Shown here: piece by piece, positions 1 through 6,671 of the stretch
Position numbering within the stretch: position 1 is the first letter of the stretch
How the letters are laid out: each line of letters begins with the position of its first letter
Virus record (IMG/VR): IMGVR_UViG_3300037264_002509
Coordinates: 1-35,925 of that record
Source: a virus
DNA length: 35,925 nucleotides
Reading direction: 5' to 3' (one strand)
Program-made: the position numbers and the translations under genes
Notes under the pieces: model-generated
Told to the model about the DNA's origin: nothing
The model's database searches: none
What the model saw: only the letters and a program-made list of their open reading frames with translations

Positions 1-1302
1 GGCTTTGCCACTCTCAGGGCAGCCATCTCTTCGGATGACGAGCTTCAGGATTTCTATCGCGAGGACTATCTCCAGGACTGGTGGCAGCCGAAGACCGGGG
101 ACACGATCGAGGAGGCGCTGGCTTTTCCTCCAGGGACCATCCGTAACTGGAGTGACGGCTACGATCACCAGAAGATGCCGAATGGGGAGTGGCTGAGACT
201 CGGTCGAACCCTGCGTCGTCTGGGGGACGACGAAGACGACGAAGAGGAAGACGACGAAGAGGACGCCGTCGAACCGTTCAAGCTCGTTCACACGGTGGCT
301 CAAGGTCCGTGGAAAGAGGAGGCAGAGAATCTCCCTGCGAGCACGGCCCGCGCCTACTTCGAGGAGGATCCCAATCTAGCCCATCTACCGGACGAGTACC
401 GGCGTCGTCCGAACGCGCAGCGCCAGCGGCTCCACAACTCCATCATGCGGAAGATGCGGCAGGACAAGATCAAGGGACGCAAGCGTGTAGCGGATGATCA
501 GCGTCCGGTAGCCGTCTTGACGATGGGGGTTCCAGCGAGTGGCAAGAGTACGGCCGTAGGGGGCGTCGTCGCGGGAGGTGAGTTCGTCCACATCGATCCG
601 GACAGTATTATGGAGTACCTTCCGGAGTTCCAGAATGCGGTGGCCCAGCGTGCGAAGAACGGAGCGGCTATCGTCTACGAGGAGGCGGGCTACCTCGGAG
701 AACAGCTTCGAGACGAGACCGTCGCTCGGCGGATGAATCTCGTCTTCGAGGGAGTCGGTCGCGATCTCGAATACTACAAGGACGTGATCGAGCAGCTAAA
801 GCGGAACGGCTACAAGATTCAACTTGTCATGACGCACGTCGAGGATGCCGACTTGGCGGTGGAGCGCTCCAATGAGCGAGGGGAGAAGACAGGTCGGTGG
901 GTTCCGGAAGACCGCGTTCGGTCGGCGGTGCCGATCATTCCGAAGAACTTCGTAGAGCTTAGCGCTCTCGTGGACGACTTCGCGGTCTTCGACTCTGGGT
1001 CGTTTCCCCTCAAGCTGGCCTGGGGTCGGCAGGAGGGGAAGGAGTACGTGGTAGACGAGGATCTGCGTTCGCGCGTGAAGCGTGCTGCGGGTGTCGAGGA
1101 GGCCAAGGCGGAATCGCCTCCCGATCAGCCGAAGGCCAAACCGCCTGCTGTCGGGCACAACGAGATCGTCAAACGCTTCATCCGGGCTTGGGAAGCCGAC
1201 CACGCGGCGATCTCTCTTTTGTCGCGCAGCTACACCAAAGACCAGGGGCTTGTGTACCCGGTGGATGATCCGCGGATGCGGAGAACACGGTACCGGCTGT
1301 GA
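1..1302 (+). CDS. Zeta-toxin-type P-loop kinase, C-terminal part (5' end outside window)
   Basis: The frame is open from the first base, so this gene starts upstream; the ATG at 175 is internal and reading on from 1 adds 58 residues. Counting from that ATG there is an acidic Asp/Glu run (residues 18-30), then a Walker A loop GVPASGKST (118-126), followed by HIDPDSI and LPEF, the pattern around the catalytic Asp of zeta toxins, and later an EGVGR segment and a GRWVPED segment also typical of that family. Zeta toxins phosphorylate UDP-N-acetylglucosamine; some relatives only act as generic nucleotide kinases. The residues before the acidic run, including DGYDHQKMPNGEW, look like the end of another domain, possibly of ADP-ribosyltransferase type, but this is weak. 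No epsilon-type antitoxin is evident next to it; the following 93-residue gene is a possible but unsupported partner. Family assignment is fairly firm, function in the phage is inferred. Confidence 0.8.
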   Translation, partial: GFATLRAAISSDDELQDFYREDYLQDWWQPKTGDTIEEALAFPPGTIRNWSDGYDHQKMPNGEWLRLGRTLRRLGDDEDDEEEDDEEDAVEPFKLVHTVAQGPWKEEAENLPASTARAYFEEDPNLAHLPDEYRRRPNAQRQRLHNSIMRKMRQDKIKGRKRVADDQRPVAVLTMGVPASGKSTAVGGVVAGGEFVHIDPDSIMEYLPEFQNAVAQRAKNGAAIVYEEAGYLGEQLRDETVARRMNLVFEGVGRDLEYYKDVIEQLKRNGYKIQLVMTHVEDADLAVERSNERGEKTGRWVPEDRVRSAVPIIPKNFVELSALVDDFAVFDSGSFPLKLAWGRQEGKEYVVDEDLRSRVKRAAGVEEAKAESPPDQPKAKPPAVGHNEIVKRFIRAWEADHAAISLLSRSYTKDQGLVYPVDDPRMRRTRYRL

Positions 1303-1580
1303 GAGCGCTGAACGCCTTGCAAGTCGAGAAGCGTCCCGATGAACGGTTGATGGCGATCGTTCCGTCGCGTCGCGTCTCGGTCGAGGACTTCTTCGCACTG
1401 CTCAAGCAAAACGGGCTGTCGCCGCGGGCGGTTGGCTCGGGGAGCGGACAAGTAGTGGATGCGGACGGCAACAAAATCCGGGTGGGTGGTATCCTCGTGA
1501 TCGCTATCCCGCTTGCGGAATCGGAGAGGACTCTCACGCTCGCGCGCCTCTGCGGGATCACAGCAGCCTCGGAGAACTGA
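1299..1580 (+). CDS. Hypothetical protein, 93 aa
   Basis: A GTG start overlaps the stop of the preceding kinase gene by four bases (GTGA), which indicates translational coupling. The product is a small soluble protein with no membrane segment. It contains a stretch resembling a beta-hairpin (SGQVVDADGNKIRVGGILVIAIP). I do not recognise the family. Its stop overlaps the next start by one base. Its position directly behind a zeta-type kinase makes an antitoxin or partner role conceivable, but nothing in the sequence shows this. Confidence 0.7.
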   Translation: MRALNALQVEKRPDERLMAIVPSRRVSVEDFFALLKQNGLSPRAVGSGSGQVVDADGNKIRVGGILVIAIPLAESERTLTLARLCGITAASEN

Positions 1581-2917
1581 TGCGCGTCCTTGTCGTCGAT
1601 ACCTACCTCTGCCACGGTCTTCCGATAGCGCAGCGGCTTCGCCGGGATGGGCACGAGGTCATGTACGCCTCCATCTGGGGACCGGAATCGGAGAGCCCGT
1701 ACATGAGCACCCTCGGGCTCGGGATGGGTTTCGAGCTGGCTCCGGACAACTGGATGAAGGGCATCGGTTGGGCGGACGTGGCGACGGTGACCGGCTCCTC
1801 GCACCGCGGTAAGATCGTGGAGTATCTACGGAAGAATGGTGTTCCGGTGGCCGGGCCGGGTCCGTGGGGCACGCGGCTCGAACTGGACCGAGCGTACGGT
1901 CGCGAGATCTTCCGGGAGATCGGTCTGAAGCCTCCGGAGGTTCAGCGCTTCTTCGATCCAGACAAGCTTGTCGCGTATGTGAAGAAGAACCCGAACAGGT
2001 ACGTTCTCAAGATCGACCAGACCGCGCGAGCGTTCTTGGAGACCTTTGTTGGGTCCGATCCTGAAGGAGAGGACGTGGCTGAGAAGGTGCGGATGTTGGC
2101 TCCCAAGCTGGCTGCGTTCCCGAAGGACGGGATCGCGCTTCACCTGGAGGAGTTCATCCCCGGCACCGAAGTAGCGGTCGAGGGGTGGTTCAACGGCAAG
2201 GAGCTGGTGGGGCCGCTCATGGTGACGTACGACGGCGACGGGGGCTTTGCCTACGACCTGTCGGTGGATTCCTCGAAGCTGGTGGATCCGGAAGCCATCA
2301 CACGCGCCTACGCGAAGCGCAAGTTTCGCGGCCTGGTCAACATCAACGGCATGCTGACCGACGACGGGGAGTACCGTCCCGTTGAATGGACTCCTCGATG
2401 GGGGAACGGTCTGACCGAGTTCTTCTGTCACTCAGTCTCCGACCTCGGGGAGATGCTGCTGGGGGTCGCGACCGGCCGAAAGGTGGAGACCGTTCGGAGT
2501 GCGCTGAAGGACCGCATGGTCCTCATCGTGGACGCCAAGACCGAGGAGATTCCCGAACACGCTCTCGACATCGTGACGACCGAAGACCTTCCGGTGGTAC
2601 GCAAGAACAGCTCCTTCTGGGCCACTTACCCAGCCAAGATCAGAGACAAGTGGCTCTCGCTGCCGGTCGTAAATGACCGATTCGGTCGTCGCGTGGCCGC
2701 GTATGTGGCGGACGCTCCCACCCTCGACAAGGCGTTTCGCGAAGTGGATGCTCTTGCCGGAGACGTGTCGGTTTCGGGTGCCATGGTCCTGTCTGGGATG
2801 GCTCGTAAAGAGCTGACCAAGCGCGTAGATCGCATTCAGCGCTTCGCGGAGGGCACCGATTGGATCTCTCGTACAGCCTCGGAATTCAAGCACATTTTCG
2901 GGTCGCCGCTGCGCTGA
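1580..2917 (+). CDS. ATP-grasp ligase, PurD-like
   Basis: A 445-residue protein with the layout of phosphoribosylamine-glycine ligase (PurD). It has an N-terminal Rossmann-like segment beginning MRVLVVDTY, a linker with AGPGPWGTRLELDR, an ATP-grasp core with EEFIPGTEVAVEGWFNG and a metal-binding region PVEWTPRWGNGLTE, and a C-terminal PurD-like tail. ATP-grasp enzymes join a carboxylate to an amine or similar nucleophile through an acyl-phosphate. The PurD N-terminal GxGxREHA signature is absent, so I would not assign purine synthesis. The start ATG overlaps the preceding stop by one base. It lies two genes from the zeta-type kinase and directly before an S66-type protein. A second ATP-grasp ligase of a different subfamily lies at 6672. 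It could act on cell-wall or peptide substrates or on small metabolites; the substrate is unknown. Confidence 0.75.
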   Translation: MRVLVVDTYLCHGLPIAQRLRRDGHEVMYASIWGPESESPYMSTLGLGMGFELAPDNWMKGIGWADVATVTGSSHRGKIVEYLRKNGVPVAGPGPWGTRLELDRAYGREIFREIGLKPPEVQRFFDPDKLVAYVKKNPNRYVLKIDQTARAFLETFVGSDPEGEDVAEKVRMLAPKLAAFPKDGIALHLEEFIPGTEVAVEGWFNGKELVGPLMVTYDGDGGFAYDLSVDSSKLVDPEAITRAYAKRKFRGLVNINGMLTDDGEYRPVEWTPRWGNGLTEFFCHSVSDLGEMLLGVATGRKVETVRSALKDRMVLIVDAKTEEIPEHALDIVTTEDLPVVRKNSSFWATYPAKIRDKWLSLPVVNDRFGRRVAAYVADAPTLDKAFREVDALAGDVSVSGAMVLSGMARKELTKRVDRIQRFAEGTDWISRTASEFKHIFGSPLR

Positions 2918-2925
2918 AGAGATCC

Positions 2926-2954
2926 TTGACAATCGCCTGATCGATTGGTAGGGT
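2926..2954 (+). promoter_or_regulatory. Sigma70-type promoter, leaderless
   Basis: Consensus -35 TTGACA (2926-2931), a 17-base spacer, and -10 TAGGGT (2949-2954). The GTG start of the S66-type gene begins seven bases after the -10 box, about where transcription should start, so the mRNA is probably leaderless. The bases around the -35 box (GATCC then TTGACAATCG) recur at the promoter at 3927 and, less exactly, at 12867. Confidence 0.75.
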
Positions 2955-2960
2955 GGGATC

Positions 2961-3908
2961 GTGCTACATCATTGGAAGAGGATCGGAGTTCCGGCGCCGA
3001 GCTGGCGCAGCCGTGCTGATCACGTCTACCGCGGTGTGCGCGTCTTGCGGGATCTGGGGCTCACGGTGATTCTAGGCGACGAGGCTCGCGGGCTGCCGAG
3101 GTACCCGAATCCTTTTCTCAGGATCGAGCAGAGGGTCGTTGAGTTCGTGGGGATGCTGCGAGATCCGGATATCGACGCCATCTGGTGCTTGGACGGGGGC
3201 GCGGGAGCGAGCTATCTCCTGCCGCGTCTGGCATCGGAGTGGGCGATGAAGCCGTGGACACCCAAGCCGGTGATCGGGTTCTCGGACGTGAACTTCTTGT
3301 TGCTCTACTTGGTTAAGCTGGGGCACGTCTGTTTCTTGGGTGCGAACGTGTCGTGCGAGTTCGATCAGGACGAGAAGAGCCTGGTGGCGACCGTGCAGGC
3401 GTTCCGACGAGGTTTGCCCCCTGTGGATGTAGCTCTTGCTGACTTGCCTGTGGAACTGGTTCAGGAGGGCGACTGTCAGGGGCATCTGGTAGGAGGTACG
3501 TTCAGCGTGCTTCGAGAGATCACAGGTACGCCTTACTGTCCTAACTTGGAGGGCGCGATCCTCTTTTTCGAGGAGCACGGCACCGCCGCGCCCGGAGAAA
3601 ACGAGTACCTCCTCTGGGAGCGGCTCCAGGGTATCGAGTTGGGTAAGTTCTGGAGCGCGGTGAAGGGTTTTGTGGTTGGGGAAATTTCGTGCAGTGGTCC
3701 GTATGGGACGGACGCAGATCTGTTTCCGCAGGTCTGGGAGATCCTGGATCGATCTCTGCGTAGCGCTACTTCGGGACCGATTGTGCTTGGCTTCCCTTTT
3801 GGGGTGAGTACCATGGCAACACCGATCCCGATCGGAGTTCAGGCTGAGTTGTCGGCCCGCCGAGATCGCTTCCGACTTTCGTGGGAGCTGCCTGAGGGGA
3901 TGAGGTAG
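2961..3908 (+). CDS. S66 family protein (LD-carboxypeptidase/MccF-like), catalytic His missing
   Basis: A 315-residue protein of the usual S66 size. S66 enzymes cut the L,D bond of murein tetrapeptides (LdcA) or inactivate microcin C-type peptide-nucleotides (MccF) with a Ser-Glu-His triad. Visible are the CLDGGAGASYLLPRL segment, the nucleophile elbow VIGFSDVN with Ser108, the HLVGGTFSVL segment, and FFEEHGTAAPGE with the triad Glu at 204 or 205. Near the C-terminus the family normally has Gly-His before the lysine-free PIG loop; here the residues are GFPFGVSTMATPIPIG, with Val282 (codon GTG) where His is expected. It may be inactive, use another base, or bind without cutting. There is no signal peptide, so it acts in the cytoplasm. 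The GTG start directly follows a consensus promoter, with no ribosome binding site. Confidence 0.8.
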   Translation: MLHHWKRIGVPAPSWRSRADHVYRGVRVLRDLGLTVILGDEARGLPRYPNPFLRIEQRVVEFVGMLRDPDIDAIWCLDGGAGASYLLPRLASEWAMKPWTPKPVIGFSDVNFLLLYLVKLGHVCFLGANVSCEFDQDEKSLVATVQAFRRGLPPVDVALADLPVELVQEGDCQGHLVGGTFSVLREITGTPYCPNLEGAILFFEEHGTAAPGENEYLLWERLQGIELGKFWSAVKGFVVGEISCSGPYGTDADLFPQVWEILDRSLRSATSGPIVLGFPFGVSTMATPIPIGVQAELSARRDRFRLSWELPEGMR

Positions 3909-3926
3909 AAATCAAAAACGATCCCC

Positions 3927-3955
3927 TTGACAATCGATCTTCCACTAGCTACACT
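3927..3955 (+). promoter_or_regulatory. Strong sigma70-type promoter
   Basis: TTGACA (3927-3932), 17-base spacer, TACACT (3950-3955), with transcription expected near 3962. This gives a leader of about 70 bases before the winged-helix gene at 4032. The presence of the promoter argues against translation from the in-frame TTG at 3927, which lies inside the -35 box. Confidence 0.75.
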
Positions 3956-4031
3956 CTGGGATAAGAGATTCGGAAAACGGACACGGACAAAACGGACGAC
4001 GACGGACATGGACAAAAAAGGAGACGGCCAG

Positions 4032-4493
4032 ATGACGACGGAGAATGCGATGGCGACGACGGAGAAGACGGAGACGAGCGGAAAGCCCAAGGGTGCCAAG
4101 AAGGCCAAGACCAACGGGAAGGGTTCGGTCAAGGCGAAGGGTGCCAAGCCGAAGGGCGCCAAGCCGAAGGGCGCCACGCGGGCTCGCAAGGACAAGCCGA
4201 CGACCGGCCAGTCGGGTCCGGAGATCGACCTCAAGGTCGAGGAGTTGAACGCGAAGGAGACGAAGGTGCTCACTGCGCTCGACGGCAAGGGCGAGGGTCC
4301 GCGTGAGACGATCTCGATCACCGACCTCACCAAGATCTTCAAGTCCTCGGCGGCCTCCAAGGCGCAGGCCAACTCGTGGGTGCGCAACTCGCTGCGTCGT
4401 CTCAAGACGGGCGGTTTCATCGAGAAGGCCGAGCGCGGCGAGTACCGCATCACCGAGCGCGGTCGCAAGCGCCTCCAGCGCGCTGAGGCGTAA
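4032..4493 (+). CDS. Basic winged-helix DNA-binding protein, 153 aa
   Basis: I choose the ATG at 4032 because AAGGAG lies eight bases before it (4018-4023); the in-frame ATG at 4008 and TTG at 3927 have no such site. The N-terminal third is rich in Lys, Ala and Gly with repeated KGAKP units, like the tails of histone H1 or bacterial nucleoid proteins. The C-terminal part reads as a winged helix: a helix with ITDLTKIFK, a helix with KAQANSWVRNSLRRLKTGGFIEK, and a wing with GEYRITERGRKRLQ. It probably binds DNA, as a regulator or as a phage chromatin or replication factor. It is the only gene here with both a consensus promoter and a long leader, which suggests high expression. Its target is unknown. 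Confidence 0.8.
   Translation: MTTENAMATTEKTETSGKPKGAKKAKTNGKGSVKAKGAKPKGAKPKGATRARKDKPTTGQSGPEIDLKVEELNAKETKVLTALDGKGEGPRETISITDLTKIFKSSAASKAQANSWVRNSLRRLKTGGFIEKAERGEYRITERGRKRLQRAEA
4136..4175 (+). repeat. 15-bp tandem repeat inside the winged-helix gene
   Basis: Two and two-thirds copies of a 15-base unit (4136-4150, 4151-4165, partial 4166-4175), beginning gaagg and containing gccaagcc. It encodes repeated KPKGA-type peptides in the basic tail. The length of this tail could vary by slippage between related phages. Confidence 0.7.
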
Positions 4494-4502
4494 GCCTCGT
4501 CC

Positions 4503-4533
4503 CTGGCGCTCGGCCAGCGCTCCGAAGGGCTGG
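4503..4533 (+). other. Mutually exclusive short hairpins downstream of winged-helix gene
   Basis: CTGGC (4503-4507) can pair with GCCAG (4513-4517). Alternatively CCAGC (4514-4518) can pair with GCTGG (4529-4533). The two overlap, so only one can form. A further small stem GAGGC/GCCTC (4485-4489 with 4494-4498) spans the stop codon. There is no T-run, so this is not a typical terminator. Short stems like these also arise by chance in GC-rich DNA. Confidence 0.35.
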
Positions 4534-4540
4534 TGAGCAG

Positions 4541-4636
4541 GAAGGATTGTTGCAGCGGCAGTGCCTAAACGCCGAGAGAGTCCGGACTCTCTCACCGCAC
4601 CTGATGTGCGCACACCAGGAAACGCAGCGATCCTTC
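4541..4636 (+). ncRNA. Candidate structured RNA or origin-like element upstream of DNA polymerase
   Basis: The 250 bases between the winged-helix gene and the polymerase gene have no convincing coding frame but strong inverted repeats. The outer arms 4541-4553 and 4624-4636 pair over 13 consecutive positions, 11 Watson-Crick and 2 G-U. Enclosed are a perfect 20-base palindrome (4574-4593, half-site GAGAGAGTCC) and an imperfect 20-base palindrome (4600-4619, centred on TGTGCGCACA, one mismatched pair). Drawn as RNA this is a closed stem with at least two internal hairpins, a multibranch fold. As DNA, the palindromes could be protein-binding sites at a replication origin or operator. No known RNA family was recognised and no promoter specific to it is clear, although transcription from 3927 could read through. 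Strand is assumed from the genes around it. Confidence 0.5.
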
Positions 4637-4743
4637 GTGTTCATCAACCTTCGGGGGCTGGCCGAGTTGTCGCCCCCTATCCAAAAAACCAGACAGCGTA
4701 GACGGCTCCCCGGCTCTCGTGCCACAACATTGGTTGGGGCGCG

Positions 4744-6621
4744 ATGCCGGAACTCGTCTATGAGATCGTCCGTTCGCCGGAGCGGCTAGGCCACGTAGCG
4801 AACGAGATTCTGAGTGCGGAGGCGCTCGGTCTCGACATCGAGACGACGGGCTACAATCCGGCCAATCCCGACACCAGTCCTTCGCCGTTCAAGGACGAGA
4901 TACGACTGGTTGCGATCAACACCGGGAAAGGTGTCTACGTCATCGACCTCTTCGAGACGAAGACGCTCGGGCCGGTCGTACCAGCGCTCGCGGAATCGCG
5001 CGGCGTGAAGATCATCCAGAACGCGAAGTTCGAGCAGAAGTGGTTTCTTTACAAGTACGACCTTGAACTCTGGCCGGTCTTCGATCCGTTTCGGGCCTCT
5101 GTCCTGATCCACAACGGTAGGGACTTTTCCCACGATCTGTACTCGCTCTACGAGCGCGAGTTGAAGATGTCGCCTCCGACGCGCGACCTTGGCGCATCCG
5201 ATTGGTCGAAGGCTCTTACGAACGAGCACTACGCCTACTCCGCGAGTGACGTGGTGTACCTCCCCGCGCTGCGGGACGCGCTCAAGCCGAAGCTCGCGCA
5301 GAAGGGTTTGAACCGGATTGCGCTCATCGAGTTCGGCGCCATCCTTCCCGAGTCGGCGGTCGAGCTGAACGGCTTTCCTCTCGATCGAGAGATGTGGTCC
5401 GTTCTTGCTGACGAGAACGGACGCAAGGCGGAAGAGCTGCGTAAGCAACTCGTCTGGGAGCTACCCAATCCGAAGCAGCAACTCATGCTGCTGGGTATCG
5501 AGCCGGGCATCAACCTGGACTCGCCTCAGCAGATGCTCACCTCGCTGCGGAAGTTAGGAATCCAGCAGGCGTGTGAGGAGTGTCGGGGTCGAGGTCGGTT
5601 GCGCGGTGGCGATGCCTGCCATCCGTGTGCGGGGACCGGCTTGGTGGTTCTCCAGAACACGCGCGGGATGACGCTCGCGATGTTCGCGGCCGAGTACCCG
5701 GTCATCAAGAAGCTCCTCGCCTACCGAGATTTCTCGAAGAAGCACTCCTCCTTCGGTCCCGAGTACCTGCGACACATCAACGCCCTGACCGGCAGGATCC
5801 ACTCCGACTTCTATCCGTTCACTGGGGCAGGTCGGTACGCCAGCTCCAAGCCGAACCTCCAGCAGATCCCGCGGGACAAGGAGTTTCGCAAGTGCTTTAA
5901 GGCTCCCCAAGGCCGCCGATTCGTCTTGGCGGACTACTCGAACATTGAGATGCGCCTTGTCGCGGAGATCTCCGGTGATCGGGCTCTCATAGCCATCTTC
6001 AATTCAGAGGACGACGATGCCCATCGAGCCACGGCGGCGATTCTCGTCGGGCTGTCTAAGGAACAGGTAACGAAGGGCCAGCGTCAGCAGGCCAAGCCAG
6101 TCAACTTCGGCTTCATCTATGGGATGCAGGCGGCTAAGCTCGTGCTCTATGCACAGGCAAACTACGGTGTTTCGCTTACGCTCAAGCAGGCAGAGGACTT
6201 CCGGAACAAGTTCTTCCAAGCATATTCTCGGATCGCGGAGTGGCACGAGGAGGTGTTGCGCGAGGGCGCGCGGTCGCACATGGCGCGCACGTTGGCGGGT
6301 CGCTTACGCTATCTTGGGGAGGATGCTCACAACGAATTCTTCAACACGCCGGTCCAAGGGTCGGGAGCAGACGGGCTGAAGGCGGCTCTTCGGAACGTCT
6401 ACTTCCGCATGAAGAAGTACGGCAAGTGGAACGGCCCAGTGAAGATGGTCCACCACGTTCACGACGAGATCATCACAGAAACTCCAGACGAATCGGAGCT
6501 GGTCGATCTGGTCAAGAAAGATCTCTCGGAGGGTATGCACGATGGGGTCATCCAGTTCATGCGGAAGGTTCCGGTGAAGGTCGAGGCCGAGTCTGGTTTC
6601 TCCTGGGCCGACAAGGCGTAG
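4744..6621 (+). CDS. Family A DNA polymerase with 3'-5' exonuclease and zinc-ribbon insertion
   Basis: A 625-residue phage replicative-type DNA polymerase. The exonuclease domain shows LDIETTG (D31, E33), NAKFEQKW (N93, with E97 where Asp is usual) and YSASD (Y165, D169). The polymerase domain shows motif A LADYSNIEMR (D397), motif B from R447 with K451, F455 and Y459, and motif C HDE (573-575). Phe455 is at the position that, in E. coli Pol I Phe762, favours exclusion of dideoxynucleotides. There is no 5'-3' exonuclease domain. Between the two domains lies a CxxCxGxG...CxxCxGTG element (C277, C280, C292, C295), like half of the DnaJ zinc domain; this is unusual in the family. No clear ribosome binding site precedes the ATG; a G-rich stretch (4733-4739) is the only candidate. 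It copies phage DNA, presumably with helicase and primase outside the window. Confidence 0.95.
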   Translation: MPELVYEIVRSPERLGHVANEILSAEALGLDIETTGYNPANPDTSPSPFKDEIRLVAINTGKGVYVIDLFETKTLGPVVPALAESRGVKIIQNAKFEQKWFLYKYDLELWPVFDPFRASVLIHNGRDFSHDLYSLYERELKMSPPTRDLGASDWSKALTNEHYAYSASDVVYLPALRDALKPKLAQKGLNRIALIEFGAILPESAVELNGFPLDREMWSVLADENGRKAEELRKQLVWELPNPKQQLMLLGIEPGINLDSPQQMLTSLRKLGIQQACEECRGRGRLRGGDACHPCAGTGLVVLQNTRGMTLAMFAAEYPVIKKLLAYRDFSKKHSSFGPEYLRHINALTGRIHSDFYPFTGAGRYASSKPNLQQIPRDKEFRKCFKAPQGRRFVLADYSNIEMRLVAEISGDRALIAIFNSEDDDAHRATAAILVGLSKEQVTKGQRQQAKPVNFGFIYGMQAAKLVLYAQANYGVSLTLKQAEDFRNKFFQAYSRIAEWHEEVLREGARSHMARTLAGRLRYLGEDAHNEFFNTPVQGSGADGLKAALRNVYFRMKKYGKWNGPVKMVHHVHDEIITETPDESELVDLVKKDLSEGMHDGVIQFMRKVPVKVEAESGFSWADKA

Positions 6622-6650
6622 TTGCGCTCCCGATACCGATCCGCTAATGG
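6622..6650 (+). promoter_or_regulatory. Possible promoter for the Ddl-like gene
   Basis: TTGCGC (6622-6627), 17-base spacer, TAATGG (6645-6650), starting immediately after the polymerase stop codon. Transcription would begin near 6657, inside or just before the GGAAGGAG ribosome binding site (6653-6660), so the leader would be very short. Both boxes depart from consensus at two positions, so this is only a moderate candidate. Confidence 0.4.
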
Positions 6651-6671
6651 TGGGAAGGAGTAGGTGTCCTC

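Noticed and set aside
1580-2917. True phosphoribosylamine-glycine ligase (purD)
   Set aside because: The N-terminal PurD signature is missing and no other purine genes are present; only the ATP-grasp architecture is supported.
2961-3908. Microcin C immunity gene (mccF)
   Set aside because: S66 family membership is clear, but the catalytic His position is Val and no microcin genes are nearby, so immunity cannot be claimed.
3927-4031. Extended N-terminus of the winged-helix protein from TTG 3927
   Set aside because: The TTG is inside the -35 box of a consensus promoter, so it would not be in the main transcript; a clear ribosome binding site supports ATG 4032.
4547-4789. 80-residue open frame in the polymerase upstream region
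   Set aside because: Its start lies inside the long pairing arm, codon third positions do not follow the phage pattern, it runs into the polymerase gene in another frame, and the region is better explained by inverted repeats.
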